DNA from: Mycobacterium terramassiliense | Lineage (GTDB): Bacteria > Actinomycetota > Actinomycetes > Mycobacteriales > Mycobacteriaceae | Direction of reading: 5' to 3' | Length of the DNA stretch: 64,000 nt | Assembly (NCBI RefSeq): GCF_900157385.1 | Contig: NZ_LT717699.1 | Location: 540,524-604,523 of the forward strand | Shown: piece by piece, positions 10,587 through 20,124 of the stretch | How positions within the stretch are numbered: the stretch's first letter is position 1 | Layout of the letters: each line of letters begins with the position of its first letter | The notes under the pieces: model-generated | What the model was told of the DNA's origin: nothing | The model's input: only the letters and a program-made list of their open reading frames with translations | Databases searched by the model: none | Program-made: the position numbers and the translations under genes

Positions 10587-12530
10587 GTGCCAGATCCCGC
10601 AACGTATCGCCCCGCGCCCGGGTCCATCCCGGTGGAGCCGGGCGTTTACCGATTCCGGGACGCGCACGGTCGGGTCATCTATGTCGGCAAGGCCAAGAGC
10701 CTGCGCAGCCGGCTGACGTCCTACTTCGCCGACGTCGCCGGCCTGCACCCGCGAACCCGGCAGATGGTGACCACCGCGGCCAAGGTCGAGTGGACGGTGG
10801 TCAACACCGAAGTCGAGGCGCTGCAGCTGGAATACAACTGGATCAAGGAATTCGATCCGCGCTTCAACGTGCGCTACCGCGACGACAAGTCGTACCCGGT
10901 GCTGGCCGTCACCCTGGGCGAGGAGTTTCCGCGGCTGATGGTCTATCGCGGCCCCCGCCGCAAGGGCGTGCGCTATTTCGGCCCGTACTCCCATGCGTGG
11001 GCGATCCGCGAAACGCTGGACCTGCTCACCCGCGTCTTTCCGGCGCGCACCTGCTCGGCCGGAGTCTTCAAGCGGCACAAGCAGATCGACCGCCCGTGCC
11101 TGTTGGGCTACATCGACAAATGCTCGGCCCCCTGCGTCGGCAGGGTCAGCGCGGAGCAGCATCGCCAGATCGTCGACGACTTCTGCGACTTCCTGTCCGG
11201 CAAGACCGACCGGTTCGCCCGCGACCTGGAGCAGCAGATGAACGCCGCGGCCGAGCAGCTCGACTTCGAGCGGGCCGCGCGCCTTCGCGATGACCTGTCC
11301 GCGCTGAAGCGGGCCATGGAGAAGCAGGCCGTGGTGCTCGGCGACGGCACCGACGCCGACGTGGTCGCGTTCGCCGACGACGACCTGGAGGCGGCGGTGC
11401 AGGTCTTCCACGTCCGCGGCGGCAGGGTTCGCGGCCAGCGCGGCTGGATCGTCGAAAAGTCAGGGGACCCCGGGGAATCCGGTGAGGAGCGGTTGGTCGA
11501 GCAATTCCTGACCCAGTTCTACGGGGAGCAGGCCGAATTGGACGGTGCCGCCGACGAGTCCACCAACCCGGTCCCGCGCGAGGTGCTGGTGCCGTGCCTT
11601 CCGTCCAACGCCGAGGAGCTGACCAGCTGGCTGTCCGGGCTGCGCGGCTCCCGGGTCGCGCTGCGGGTGCCGCGGCGCGGCGACAAGCGGGCGCTCGCCG
11701 AAACGGTGCTGCGCAACGCGAAAGAGGCGCTGCAGCAACACAAGCTGAAGCGGGCCGGTGACTTCAACGCGAGATCGGCTGCGCTGCAGAACATTCAGGA
11801 GGCGCTGGGCCTGGCCGATGCGCCGCTGCGCATCGAATGCGTCGACATCAGCCACGTGCAGGGCACCGACGTGGTGGGCTCGCTGGTGGTGTTCGAGGAC
11901 GGCCTGCCGCGCAAGTCGGACTACCGCCACTTCGGCATTCGGGAGGCCGCCGGGCAGGGACGTTCCGACGACGTCGCCTCCATCGCCGAGGTGACCCGCC
12001 GGCGGTTCGCGCGGCACCTGAGCGAGCAAAAAGATCCCAATATGCTTTCCCCGGAAGGAAAATCGCGCCGCTTCGCCTATCCGCCCAACCTGTTCGTCGT
12101 CGACGGCGGTGCGCCGCAAGTCAACGCGGCGTCGGCCGTGCTCGACGAACTCGGCATCACCGACGTCGCGGTCATCGGCCTGGCCAAGCGGCTGGAAGAG
12201 ATCTGGGTGCCCTCGGAGCCGGACCCGATCATCATGCCGCGCAACAGCGAGGGCCTCTACCTGCTGCAGCGCGTCCGCGACGAGGCACATCGGTTCGCCA
12301 TCGCCTACCATCGCAGCAAGCGATCCAAGCGAATGACCGCTTCGGCGCTGGATTCGGTGCCAGGATTGGGAGAACATCGCCGCAAGGCGCTGGTAACCCA
12401 TTTCGGATCGATAGCCCGCCTCAAGGAGGCCACCGTCGACCAGATCACCGCCGTTCCGGGCATCGGCGTGGCCACCGCCACGGCCGTCCTCGAGGCGCTG
12501 CGACCCGAGCAACCGGAAGTCGCCGAATGA
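10587..12530 (+). CDS. uvrC: Excinuclease ABC subunit C
   Basis: 647 residues, normal length. UvrC makes both incisions in nucleotide excision repair after UvrAB loads on damaged DNA. Domains in order: GIY-YIG nuclease (about 14-95, [19 protein letters not shown]), a cysteine cluster (ARTCSAG...[14 protein letters not shown]), a UVR/UvrB-binding motif (about 205-240), the RNase H-like C-terminal nuclease ([21 protein letters not shown] and [10 protein letters not shown]), and two helix-hairpin-helix motifs at the end ([27 protein letters not shown]). The GTG start is set by homology and by the leaderless -10 element. The stop overlaps rapZ. Confidence 0.97.
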   Translation: MPDPATYRPAPGSIPVEPGVYRFRDAHGRVIYVGKAKSLRSRLTSYFADVAGLHPRTRQMVTTAAKVEWTVVNTEVEALQLEYNWIKEFDPRFNVRYRDDKSYPVLAVTLGEEFPRLMVYRGPRRKGVRYFGPYSHAWAIRETLDLLTRVFPARTCSAGVFKRHKQIDRPCLLGYIDKCSAPCVGRVSAEQHRQIVDDFCDFLSGKTDRFARDLEQQMNAAAEQLDFERAARLRDDLSALKRAMEKQAVVLGDGTDADVVAFADDDLEAAVQVFHVRGGRVRGQRGWIVEKSGDPGESGEERLVEQFLTQFYGEQAELDGAADESTNPVPREVLVPCLPSNAEELTSWLSGLRGSRVALRVPRRGDKRALAETVLRNAKEALQQHKLKRAGDFNARSAALQNIQEALGLADAPLRIECVDISHVQGTDVVGSLVVFEDGLPRKSDYRHFGIREAAGQGRSDDVASIAEVTRRRFARHLSEQKDPNMLSPEGKSRRFAYPPNLFVVDGGAPQVNAASAVLDELGITDVAVIGLAKRLEEIWVPSEPDPIIMPRNSEGLYLLQRVRDEAHRFAIAYHRSKRSKRMTASALDSVPGLGEHRRKALVTHFGSIARLKEATVDQITAVPGIGVATATAVLEALRPEQPEVAE

Positions 12531-13450
12531 CAAGCCAAGACGAATTCACCAACAAACACCCGGGCGACGCCTACCCCGAAGACGGGGCCGGCATCGACGT
12601 CGTCCTGGTGACGGGGTTGTCGGGAGCCGGGCGGGGCACCGCGGCCAAGGTGCTCGAGGACCTGGGCTGGTACGTGGCCGACAACCTGCCGCCCCAGCTG
12701 ATCACCCGGATGGTCGATTTCGGGCTGGCCGCCGGGTCGCGGATCACGCAGCTGGCGGTGGTGATGGACGTGCGGTCGCGGGGCTTCACCGGCGATCTCG
12801 ACGAGGTGCGCAACGAGTTGGCCACCCGCAACATCACCCCGCGCGTGGTGTTCATGGAGGCCTCCGACGACATGTTGGTGCGCCGCTACGAACAGAACCG
12901 CCGCAGCCATCCGCTGCAGGGCGAGCAGACGCTGGCCGAGGGCATCGCCGCCGAGCGCAGGATGCTGGCGCCGGTCCGCGCCACCGCCGACCTGATCATC
13001 GACACGTCGACCCTGTCGGTGCGGGGGCTGCGGGAGAGCATCGAGCGCGCCTTCGGCGGCGAGACCGGCGCGTCCACGAGCGTCACCGTCGAATCGTTCG
13101 GCTTCAAATACGGCCTGCCCATGGACGCCGACATGGTGATGGACGTCCGGTTCCTGCCCAACCCGCACTGGGTCGACGACCTGCGTCCGCTCACCGGCGA
13201 GCATCCGGCCGTGCGCGACTACGTGTTGGGCCAGCCCGGCGCGGCCGAGTTCCTCGACGCTTACCATCGTCTGCTGAACCTCGTTGTCGACGGCTACCGC
13301 AGGGAGGGAAAGCGCTACATGACGGTCGCCATCGGCTGCACCGGCGGCAAGCATCGCAGCGTCGCGATCGCCGAGGCATTGATGCAGCTGCTTCGGGGTA
13401 ACCCCCAGCTGGCGGTGCGGGTGCTGCACCGGGATCTGGGTCGCGAATGA
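12527..13450 (+). CDS. rapZ: RNase adapter RapZ / YvcJ nucleotide-binding protein
   Basis: 307 residues. The Walker A loop is [12 protein letters not shown] (30-41), followed by the family pattern [14 protein letters not shown] and a C-terminal half with SFGFKYGLP...[10 protein letters not shown] and [15 protein letters not shown]. These proteins bind GTP/ATP; in enterobacteria RapZ directs RNase E to a small RNA, but the role in actinobacteria is not settled. The frame is open upstream, but the ATG at 12527 overlaps the uvrC stop and matches family starts. The uvrC-rapZ-yvcK-whiA order is conserved in actinobacteria. Confidence 0.94.
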   Translation: MTSQDEFTNKHPGDAYPEDGAGIDVVLVTGLSGAGRGTAAKVLEDLGWYVADNLPPQLITRMVDFGLAAGSRITQLAVVMDVRSRGFTGDLDEVRNELATRNITPRVVFMEASDDMLVRRYEQNRRSHPLQGEQTLAEGIAAERRMLAPVRATADLIIDTSTLSVRGLRESIERAFGGETGASTSVTVESFGFKYGLPMDADMVMDVRFLPNPHWVDDLRPLTGEHPAVRDYVLGQPGAAEFLDAYHRLLNLVVDGYRREGKRYMTVAIGCTGGKHRSVAIAEALMQLLRGNPQLAVRVLHRDLGRE

Positions 13451-14481
13451 GTGATGGCATCGTTGCCTTGGGGGGCGGACACGGCCTGTATGCGACGCTG
13501 TCCGCGGCGCGCCGGCTGACGCCCTACGTCACCGCGGTGGTCACGGTCGCCGACGACGGCGGCTCGTCGGGCCGGCTGCGCAGCGAACTGGACGTGATCC
13601 CGCCCGGCGATCTGCGAATGGCGTTGGCGGCGTTGGCATCCGACAGTCCGTACGGGCGGTTGTGGGCGACCATCCTGCAGCACCGATTCGGCGGCAACGG
13701 CGCGCTGGCCGGCCACCCGATCGGCAACCTGCTGCTGGCCGGCCTCAACGAGGTGCTGGCCGACCCGGTCGCCGCGCTCGACGAGCTCGGCCGCATCCTC
13801 GGGGTCAAGGGCAGGGTGTTGCCGATGTGCCCGATCGCCCTGCAGATCGAGGCCGACGTGTCCGGCCTGGAGGCCGACCCGCGGATCTTCCGCCTGATCC
13901 GGGGGCAGGTGGCGATCGCGACCACGCCGGGCAAGGTCCGGCGGGTGCGGCTGCTACCGCCCAACCCGCCGGCGACCCGGCAGGCCGTCGACGCGATCAT
14001 GGCCGCCGACCTGGTGGTGCTCGGGCCCGGGTCGTGGTTCACCAGCGTGATCCCGCACGTGATGGTGCCGGGGCTGGCCTCGGCGCTGCGGTCGACCTCC
14101 GCGCGGCGGGCGCTGGTGCTCAACCTGGTCGCCGAGCCGGGGGAGACCGCCGGCTTCTCGGTGGAACGCCACCTGCACGTGCTGGCCCAGCACGCGCCCG
14201 GATTCACCGTGCACGACATCATCATTGACGCCGAGCGGGTGCCGGGTGAGCGCGAACGCGAGCAACTGCGCCGCACCGCGACGCTGCTGGAAGCCGAGGT
14301 CCACTTCGCCGACGTGTCCCGACCTGGTACACCTTTACATGACCCGGGCAAGCTCGCGGCGGCGCTCGACGGGGTCCGAGCGGGCCATAGTGATGGTTTA
14401 CCAGGCCCTCAAACCCCTTCGGCGACGGCCACGAACGAGATCCGGGTCGACGGCGAGAGGGGTGACGACGCGTGGCGATGA
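13447..14481 (+). CDS. yvcK: YvcK/CuvA family gluconeogenesis and cell-shape factor
   Basis: 344 residues of the CofD-like fold. Nucleotide-sugar-binding loops are visible: [14 protein letters not shown] (about 6-19), [12 protein letters not shown] and [13 protein letters not shown]. In Bacillus YvcK is needed for growth on gluconeogenic carbon, and in mycobacteria CuvA binds UDP-sugars and affects cell shape and peptidoglycan synthesis. The ATG overlaps the rapZ stop, and the 3' end overlaps whiA by ten bases, so expression of this cluster is tightly coupled. Confidence 0.93.
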   Translation: MSDGIVALGGGHGLYATLSAARRLTPYVTAVVTVADDGGSSGRLRSELDVIPPGDLRMALAALASDSPYGRLWATILQHRFGGNGALAGHPIGNLLLAGLNEVLADPVAALDELGRILGVKGRVLPMCPIALQIEADVSGLEADPRIFRLIRGQVAIATTPGKVRRVRLLPPNPPATRQAVDAIMAADLVVLGPGSWFTSVIPHVMVPGLASALRSTSARRALVLNLVAEPGETAGFSVERHLHVLAQHAPGFTVHDIIIDAERVPGEREREQLRRTATLLEAEVHFADVSRPGTPLHDPGKLAAALDGVRAGHSDGLPGPQTPSATATNEIRVDGERGDDAWR

Positions 14482-15455
14482 CGACCGAAGTCAAGGACGA
14501 ACTGAGCCGCCTGGTTGTGAAGTCGGTCAGCGCGCGGCGCGCGGAGGTCACGTCCCTGCTGAGGTTCGCCGGCGGGTTGCACATCGTGGGCGGCCGGGTG
14601 GTCGTCGAGGCCGAAGTGGACCTGGGCAACGTCGCGCGCCGGCTTCGCAAGGACATCTTCGAGCTCTACGGGTACAACGCCGTCGTGCATGTGTTGTCGG
14701 CCAGCGGGATTCGCAAGAGCACCCGGTACGTGCTGCGGGTGGCCAACGACGGCGAGGCACTGGCGCGGCAGACCGGGCTGCTCGACATGCGGGGCCGTCC
14801 GGTGCGCGGGCTGCCCGCCCAGGTGGTCGGCGGCAGCATCGCCGACGCCGAGGCGGCGTGGCGGGGGGCGTTTCTGGCGCACGGGTCGCTGACCGAGCCG
14901 GGACGTTCGTCGGCCCTGGAGGTCAGCTGCCCCGGCCCGGAGGCCGCGCTGGCGCTGGTGGGCGCGGCCCGCCGCCTGGGGGTCAGCGCCAAGGCGCGCG
15001 AGGTGCGCGGCGCCGACCGGGTGGTGGTGCGCGACGGCGAGGCGATCGGCGCCCTGCTGACCCGGATGGGTGCCCAGGACACGCGGCTGGTCTGGGAGGA
15101 GCGGCGGATGCGCCGCGAGGTGCGCGCCACGGCCAACCGGCTGGCCAATTTCGACGATGCCAACCTGCGCCGCTCGGCGCGCGCGGCGGTCGCGGCGGCC
15201 GCGCGGGTGGAGCGCGCGCTGGAGATCCTCGGCGACACCGTCCCGGACCATCTGGCTTCGGCGGGCCGGCTGCGCGTCGAGCACCGGCAGGCCTCCCTGG
15301 AGGAGCTGGGCCGCCTGGCCGACCCGCCGATGACGAAAGACGCTGTCGCCGGGCGCATTCGGCGGTTGCTGTCCATGGCCGACCGCAAGGCGAAGGTCGA
15401 GGGGATCCCGGACACGGAGTCGGCGGTGACGCCCGACCTATTGGAGGATGCCTGA
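14472..15455 (+). CDS. whiA: DNA-binding protein WhiA
   Basis: 327 residues: an N-terminal LAGLIDADG-homing-endonuclease-like domain without nuclease residues, and a C-terminal helix-turn-helix ([25 protein letters not shown]). WhiA is a sporulation and division regulator in Streptomyces and is widely conserved in Gram-positive bacteria. The GTG start at 14472 gives [14 protein letters not shown]; an ATG at 14478 is possible. It overlaps the 3' end of yvcK by ten bases. Confidence 0.96.
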   Translation: MAMTTEVKDELSRLVVKSVSARRAEVTSLLRFAGGLHIVGGRVVVEAEVDLGNVARRLRKDIFELYGYNAVVHVLSASGIRKSTRYVLRVANDGEALARQTGLLDMRGRPVRGLPAQVVGGSIADAEAAWRGAFLAHGSLTEPGRSSALEVSCPGPEAALALVGAARRLGVSAKAREVRGADRVVVRDGEAIGALLTRMGAQDTRLVWEERRMRREVRATANRLANFDDANLRRSARAAVAAAARVERALEILGDTVPDHLASAGRLRVEHRQASLEELGRLADPPMTKDAVAGRIRRLLSMADRKAKVEGIPDTESAVTPDLLEDA

Positions 15456-15463
15456 GCGGGGGC

Positions 15464-15469
15464 TACGGT
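15464..15469 (+). promoter_or_regulatory. -10 element of probable leaderless WS/DGAT promoter
   Basis: TACGGT is followed by six bases and the ATG at 15476. It lies just after the whiA stop, so the acyltransferase may have its own promoter despite the 20-base gap. Confidence 0.45.
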
Positions 15470-15475
15470 CAGGGC

Positions 15476-16873
15476 ATGAAGCGGCTTTCGAGCGTTGACG
15501 CGGCGTTTTGGTCCGCGGAAACAGCGGGCTGGCACATGCACGTCGGTGCTCTGGCGATCTGCGATCCCAACGACGCGCCCGAGTACAGCTTTGCCCGGCT
15601 CCGCCAACTGCTGATCGAGCGGCTGCCCGAGCTGCCGCAGTTGCGCTGGCGGGTCACCGGCGCCCCACTCGGGCTGGATCGGCCATGGTTCGTCGAGGAC
15701 GAGGACCTCGACGTCGACTTCCACCTCCGCCGCATCGGCGTGCCGGCCCCGGGCGGCCGTCGCGAGCTGGAGGAACTGGTGGGCCGGCTGATGTCCTACA
15801 AGCTGGACCGCGCCCGGCCGCTCTGGGAGATGTGGGTGATCGAGGGCTTCGAGGGCGGGCGCATCGCGACGCTGACCAAGATGCACCACGCCATCGTCGA
15901 CGGCGTCTCGGGCGCGGGGCTGGGTGAAATCCTCTTGGACATCACGCCGGAACCCCGTCCGCCGCAAGAGGAGACGGTCGGGTCGTTGGTGGGCTCCCAG
16001 CTTCCGGGGCTGGAGCGACGCGCGGTGGGCGCCCTGATCAACGTCGGCATCAAGACGCCGTTCCGCCTCGCCCGGCTGGTGGAGCAGACCCTGCGCCAGC
16101 AAATCGCCGCGCTGGGCGTCAGCAGCCGGCCGCCGCGCTACTTCGAGGCGCCCAAGACCCGGTTCAACGCGCCGGTGTCCCCGCACCGGCGGGTCACCGG
16201 CGCCCGCGTCGAGCTGGCCCGGGTCAAGGCCATCAAGGACGCGTACGGCGTCAAGCTCAACGACGTCGTGCTCGCGCTGGTGGCCGGCGCCGCCCGCGAA
16301 TACCTGCAGAAGCGCGGCGAGCTGCCGGCCAAACCGCTCATCGCGCAGATCCCCGTCTCCACCCGCACCGACGAGACCAAGGACGACGTCGGCAACAAGG
16401 TGAGCTCGATGACCGCGTCCCTGGCCACCGACATCGAGGATCCGGCCGAGCGATTAATGGCCATCCACGAAAGCACCCAGAGCGCCAAGCTGATGGCCAA
16501 GGCGTTGTCCGCGCACCAGATCATGGGGCTGACCGAAACGACGCCGCCGGGGCTGCTGCAGCTGGCCGCGCGCGCCTACACGGCCAGCGGGTTGTCGCGA
16601 AACCTGGCCCCCATCAACCTGGTCGTGTCCAACGTCCCCGGCCCGCCGTTCCCGTTGTACATGGCCGGGGCCAAGCTGGATTCGCTGGTGCCGCTCGGGC
16701 CGCCCGTGATGGACGTCGCCCTGAACATCACCTGCTTCTCCTACACCGACTACCTGGATTTCGGCTTCGTGACGACGCCCGAGGTGGCCAACGACATCGA
16801 CGACATGGCCGATCGGATCGAGCCTGCGTTGACCGAACTCGAGAAGGCCGCGGCGCGGGAAGTGAGCGGTTAG
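15476..16873 (+). CDS. Wax ester synthase / diacylglycerol acyltransferase (Rv1425-like)
   Basis: 465 residues, the usual length of mycobacterial WS/DGAT (Tgs) proteins. The catalytic motif HHxxxDG appears as MHHAIVDG at about residue 138-145, and the second conserved block is [18 protein letters not shown]. Family members transfer an acyl group from acyl-CoA to diacylglycerol or a fatty alcohol, making storage lipid; substrate preference cannot be read from sequence. The start is chosen at [12 protein letters not shown], the family N-terminus; the longer open frame upstream overlaps whiA. It corresponds in place to Rv1425. Confidence 0.92.
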   Translation: MKRLSSVDAAFWSAETAGWHMHVGALAICDPNDAPEYSFARLRQLLIERLPELPQLRWRVTGAPLGLDRPWFVEDEDLDVDFHLRRIGVPAPGGRRELEELVGRLMSYKLDRARPLWEMWVIEGFEGGRIATLTKMHHAIVDGVSGAGLGEILLDITPEPRPPQEETVGSLVGSQLPGLERRAVGALINVGIKTPFRLARLVEQTLRQQIAALGVSSRPPRYFEAPKTRFNAPVSPHRRVTGARVELARVKAIKDAYGVKLNDVVLALVAGAAREYLQKRGELPAKPLIAQIPVSTRTDETKDDVGNKVSSMTASLATDIEDPAERLMAIHESTQSAKLMAKALSAHQIMGLTETTPPGLLQLAARAYTASGLSRNLAPINLVVSNVPGPPFPLYMAGAKLDSLVPLGPPVMDVALNITCFSYTDYLDFGFVTTPEVANDIDDMADRIEPALTELEKAAAREVSG

Positions 16874-16874
16874 C

Positions 16875-16897
16875 GGGCTGGACAACTGGGTCAGCCC
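16875..16897 (+). terminator. Stem-loop just after the WS/DGAT stop
   Basis: GGGCTG and CAGCCC arms (16875-16880 and 16892-16897) around an 11-base loop begin two bases after the stop codon. A modest hairpin without a T-tract. Confidence 0.35.
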
Positions 16898-17195
16898 CGA
16901 TGGTGTTTGCCCTGAGCTCGGCGGCCGCACGGTAGACGATCGCGGTTCGTCGTAGCGGCTAGCCAGGCCGCGTCATAGCTTGACGCCGTTGCGTTGTCGT
17001 TCAATGACGTTGCGGCGCCGGTGGTCCCCCGCGTCGAAGGCCGGCGCCCGCCCGCGAGTGCAGCCCCGTCGACGTCGCAAGCGCGGGTCGCTCGACTCGC
17101 AGTGCGGATGACGCTGCGAACCCGTTTAGGACGCGTCCGCGGCGAACTCGAAGTCGCAGTCGACGTTTCGGGCTCGTGGCGTATCGCACCGTTGA
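16898..17195. other. Intergenic stretch without recognised gene
   Basis: About 300 bases lie between the WS/DGAT and the convergent OYE gene. Short open frames exist on both strands, but none has a ribosome binding site, coding bias or recognisable protein. Apart from the hairpin at the left edge, nothing was identified. Confidence 0.5.
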
Positions 17196-18317
17196 TCACG
17201 TCCGCGTGGTGGATGCGCCGACGACCTCCCACTCTTTGAGGTTGGCGATGGGCCCGAACAGATCCGCAGGCAGGTCGGGTGATAGCGGTTGACCGGTACG
17301 CACCCGGTGGGGCCAGTCGCGGTTGGCCAATGCCGGTTTGGCCAGGGCGGCGACATCGGCGGCGCCGGACTCGATGATGGCGGCGGCGTCCCGGGGGTCG
17401 TCGAGATGACCGTTGGCGATTACCGGCAGCTTGCCGTATTGCTTGGCGAGCTGCGCGAGAGATTTGCCGGATTCGGCGAATGCCGGGGCCAGCGCCCGAT
17501 ATTCCGTGGTGTGGATGTAGTCGATGCCTGTGCCGGCCAGCGTGCTGAAGATAGCGGCCGCGTCGTCCTCGCCGCCGGCCCACCGATGGTGGTTGTCGGA
17601 GACTTTCCCCTGGGAGATGCGGATGCCGACGGCGATGTCGCCGCCGACGGCCGACGCGACGTCATGGCAGACCTCGGCGGCGAGACGGACGCGGTTTGCC
17701 GTGTTGCCCCCGTAGTCGTCGGTGCGGGTATTCAGGTAGTCGGTGAGGAATTCGTCGAGCAGATAGCCGTTTGCGCCGTGGATTTCCACCCCGTCGAACC
17801 CGGCGTCGCGCGCCTGCCGTGCCGCATTGACGAACGCGCCGCGGACTTGCGCGATGTGTTCGGCGGTCATCGCCTGGGGAACCCGGAACGGGCCCGAACC
17901 GCGGTACATGGGTAGCTGCTCGCCGTTCGGGCGTATTGCGGACGGGCCCCACGTGATCGTTGTGCGCGGGTTGCCTTGTGATTGGCTGCCGGCGTGCATG
18001 AGTTGGGCGAAGTATTTGGCACCACGGTCATGGACGCCGTCGACGATCCGCCGCCAGGCCGCCGCGTGGGCGGAGTTCGCGATGCCGGGTTGGAAGAGGT
18101 ATCCCTGACTGGTCTTCTCGTCGATATAAAGGCCTTCGGTGATCAACAGAGCGAAGCCACCCTCGGCGAATCTGCGGTAGTAGGAAGCCATCTGGTCGGT
18201 GGGCAGACCGTCGGCCGTCGCGCTGACCCGTGTCATCGGTGCCAGGGCGACACGGCCGGCGAGGCCAACGCCACCGATAGTTGTCGTTTCGAACAGGGTC
18301 TCATGCGGCGGGCGCAT
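17196..18317 (-). CDS. Old Yellow Enzyme family NAD(P)H:flavin oxidoreductase
   Basis: 373 residues of the FMN TIM-barrel OYE family, which reduces activated C=C bonds of enones, nitro compounds and similar electrophiles. FMN and substrate motifs include VALAPMTRVSA near the start, HAGSQSQGNP, VEIHGANGYLLDEFL (catalytic-site region), RISQGK and PVIANGHLDDP. The ATG at 18317 follows AAAGGA at good spacing; the frame extends 20 codons further up, but those codons overlap the upstream gene. It is the third gene of a peroxiredoxin-DoxX-OYE operon divergent from a TetR regulator, which suggests a role in oxidative or electrophile stress. The physiological substrate is unknown. Confidence 0.9.
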   Translation of the reverse strand: MRPPHETLFETTTIGGVGLAGRVALAPMTRVSATADGLPTDQMASYYRRFAEGGFALLITEGLYIDEKTSQGYLFQPGIANSAHAAAWRRIVDGVHDRGAKYFAQLMHAGSQSQGNPRTTITWGPSAIRPNGEQLPMYRGSGPFRVPQAMTAEHIAQVRGAFVNAARQARDAGFDGVEIHGANGYLLDEFLTDYLNTRTDDYGGNTANRVRLAAEVCHDVASAVGGDIAVGIRISQGKVSDNHHRWAGGEDDAAAIFSTLAGTGIDYIHTTEYRALAPAFAESGKSLAQLAKQYGKLPVIANGHLDDPRDAAAIIESGAADVAALAKPALANRDWPHRVRTGQPLSPDLPADLFGPIANLKEWEVVGASTTRT

Positions 18318-18348
18318 CTGGTCGGTCCTTTGCTGTCTCGGTCTGCCA

Positions 18349-18813
18349 TCAGGATCGTCGGTTATTGGCCCGACCAAGTTGAACGAGATTCACCGCCGCC
18401 AAAAACATAAAGAACAGCGGGATGAATGGAGGCTTTATTTTTAGCGGAAGCACACTCGCCGGCACCTCTGGGTGCAGGTGCACGTAGGTGGCACCCGCCA
18501 TGTTGGCGATCAGGCCGGCTGAGGCGGTGAACACGATCGGGCTGAAAAGATTCGATTGTTTCCGTGTGCAGCCGGACGCCGAAAGCAGGCCGAGGCCAAT
18601 GGATATCTCTCCGGCGATGCCGATTGGGATGCTGAATCGCGGAAGGCCGCTTTTGGTGATCTGTACATCGAACCACGTGCGAAAAGGCTCGAACAATTTC
18701 AGGAAACCAAACAAGAACATCGCGGAACCCAGAAACATCGAGTTGTATCTCAAGACCTTATTATCCGCGGGACGCCGGCGGGATTGTGGATTGAGCTTTT
18801 GGGTGTCGTTCAC
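18349..18813 (-). CDS. DoxX-like four-helix membrane protein
   Basis: 154 residues with about four membrane helices: FLGSAMFLFGFLKLF, IPIGIAGEISIGLGLL, IVFTASAGLIANMAGATYV and IPLFFMFLAAVNLVQL. This fits the DoxX/DoxD superfamily, whose members often sit beside redox enzymes; in M. tuberculosis a DoxX protein forms a membrane oxidoreductase complex with superoxide dismutase and a thiosulfate sulfurtransferase. The ATG overlaps the peroxiredoxin stop (ATGA). The gene is visibly less GC-rich than its neighbours (AAAAACATAAAG and TTTATTTTTAG within it), a sign of recent acquisition. Confidence 0.75.
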   Translation of the reverse strand: MNDTQKLNPQSRRRPADNKVLRYNSMFLGSAMFLFGFLKLFEPFRTWFDVQITKSGLPRFSIPIGIAGEISIGLGLLSASGCTRKQSNLFSPIVFTASAGLIANMAGATYVHLHPEVPASVLPLKIKPPFIPLFFMFLAAVNLVQLGRANNRRS

Positions 18814-19295
18814 CGCGCGTCCGGGTGGTCGGTTATATACCGGATGAAGCCGATCACATCGTCGGCGACCAGCCGGCCGATGGCGCCGCTGGAGTACACG
18901 GCGAGCCGCACGTTGCCGTCCGGCGCCAAGATGAAGCCGGTCGATTGCAGGTAGTGCGGATCGTCGTTGACGTAGGCGCCCGTCGCCTCAGCGATCTTGT
19001 CGGCGTCCGCGCTGTGGCCGACCGGGAAGCGCAGCTTGCGCTTTGCGACCAGCGCGGCGGAGGTCTCCTCATCGTCGACGGACACGGCGACGACCCTGAC
19101 GCCTAGCTCGGTCAGCACGTCGGACGCGCGAGAGAACGCGGCCAGCTGCGCGTTGCAGTACGGGCACCAAGACCCGCGATACATCAAGACGACGCCGTAG
19201 CAGCCGGCGAGATCGCCCGGCAGCGAGATCGTGCCGCCACCGACGGCGGGAACTTCGAGCACGGGGAACTGCTGGCCATATCTCAGGCGGGACAC
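18810..19295 (-). CDS. AhpC/TSA-type peroxiredoxin or thiol oxidoreductase
   Basis: 161 residues with a thioredoxin fold. The redox motif is YRGSWCPYCNAQL (CxxC at about residue 42-45), followed by VRVVAVSVDDEETSAALV and RFPVGHSADADKIAEATGA, typical of AhpC/TSA proteins. Such enzymes reduce peroxides or act as thiol-disulfide exchangers; the CxxC arrangement is like bacterioferritin-comigratory and thioredoxin-like relatives. The GTG at 19295 is preceded by GGAGAAG at ideal spacing, so it is preferred over the longer frame to 19373, which runs into the regulator's operator region. First gene of the operon opposite the TetR gene. Confidence 0.82.
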   Translation of the reverse strand: MSRLRYGQQFPVLEVPAVGGGTISLPGDLAGCYGVVLMYRGSWCPYCNAQLAAFSRASDVLTELGVRVVAVSVDDEETSAALVAKRKLRFPVGHSADADKIAEATGAYVNDDPHYLQSTGFILAPDGNVRLAVYSSGAIGRLVADDVIGFIRYITDHPDAR

Positions 19296-19350
19296 GTCAT
19301 CTTCTCCGAGGGTTGGGCGGACTACACGGCGAATTGTGCTGAAGCAGAAG

Positions 19351-19366
19351 TGGACTATCAAGTCCA
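19351..19366. promoter_or_regulatory. Palindromic operator between TetR and the peroxiredoxin operon
   Basis: TGGACT-ATCA-AGTCCA is a perfect inverted repeat (6-bp arms, 4-bp centre) in the 90-base divergent gap. Read on the minus strand it contains TTGATA, which with CACAAT 17 bases downstream could be the -35/-10 pair of the peroxiredoxin operon. On the plus strand it lies just upstream of CAATAT, a possible -10 for the TetR gene. Binding by the adjacent TetR protein is inference. Confidence 0.6.
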
Positions 19367-19385
19367 ATCTCAATATGCTGCGCGC

Positions 19386-20039
19386 ATGTCATCAAAGGAG
19401 CGCCCCGGCGCCGGGCGGCTTACGACTCGCGGCGCGGCGACCAGGGCCCGCATCGTCGCTGCGGCGGCGCTGCTCGTCCGCCGGCAGGGGGTGGCCGGGA
19501 CGAGCCTGGACGACGTGATGGCGGCTACCGGCACGAGCAAGTCGCAGCTTTATCACTACTTCGCCAACAAGGACGCCCTCATTCGCGAGGTCGTGAAGAC
19601 CCAACTCGCCCACGTCATCGCGGCCCAGCAGCCCGATCTTGGCGAGGTCTCGTCGTGGGAGGGGCTGCAGCGGTGGTGTGACCACGTCGTGGCCATGACG
19701 CGTGCGACGCAAGGCGTCGGCGGTTGTCCGCTGGGCTCGCTGGTAGGCGAGCTTGCCGAACACTCCGATTCGGCGCGCCACGAGCTTGCGCAGAGTTTCG
19801 CCGAGTGGCAATCGTATCTGTCCACGGGCTTGGCGACGATGCGCGACAACGGCGAACTCTCCGCGGATGCCGACCCTGCCGAGCTCGCCCTGACCGTGAT
19901 GAGTGCGCTGCAAGGCGGACTGCTGATGGCGCAGACCATGCGCAGCGCCCGACCTCTCGAACTGGCCGTGAACATGGCGCTCGAGCACATCAGAGCCTAT
20001 CGGCGCGGCCCGAAGCAAGCACAACGGCGCCAGCCGTGA
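19386..20039 (+). CDS. TetR-family transcriptional regulator
   Basis: 217 residues. The N-terminal helix-turn-helix is clear: TSLDDVMAATGTSKSQLYHYFANKDAL at about residues 38-64 (given here in part as the family block). The C-terminal half (about 85-200) is a ligand-binding domain like that of the LmrA/YxaF group, with GGCPLGSLVGELAEHS and LTVMSALQGGLLMAQT. The ATG at 19386 is preferred; a GTG at 19350 would run translation through the operator. It is divergent from the peroxiredoxin-DoxX-OYE operon with a palindrome between them, so it probably represses both itself and the operon until an electrophile or similar ligand appears. Confidence 0.88.
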   Translation: MSSKERPGAGRLTTRGAATRARIVAAAALLVRRQGVAGTSLDDVMAATGTSKSQLYHYFANKDALIREVVKTQLAHVIAAQQPDLGEVSSWEGLQRWCDHVVAMTRATQGVGGCPLGSLVGELAEHSDSARHELAQSFAEWQSYLSTGLATMRDNGELSADADPAELALTVMSALQGGLLMAQTMRSARPLELAVNMALEHIRAYRRGPKQAQRRQP

Positions 20040-20124
20040 AGCTGCCGACGCCGTCGCCCATCAGGCGGGGCGGGGCCGACCGAATCCTCAGGCCGGCAAC
20101 GGCATTGAAAACGCAAACGCGCAA

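Noticed and set aside
17001..17189. Arg-rich minus-strand frame after the OYE gene
   Set aside because: Composition-driven, no start signal, no recognisable domain.
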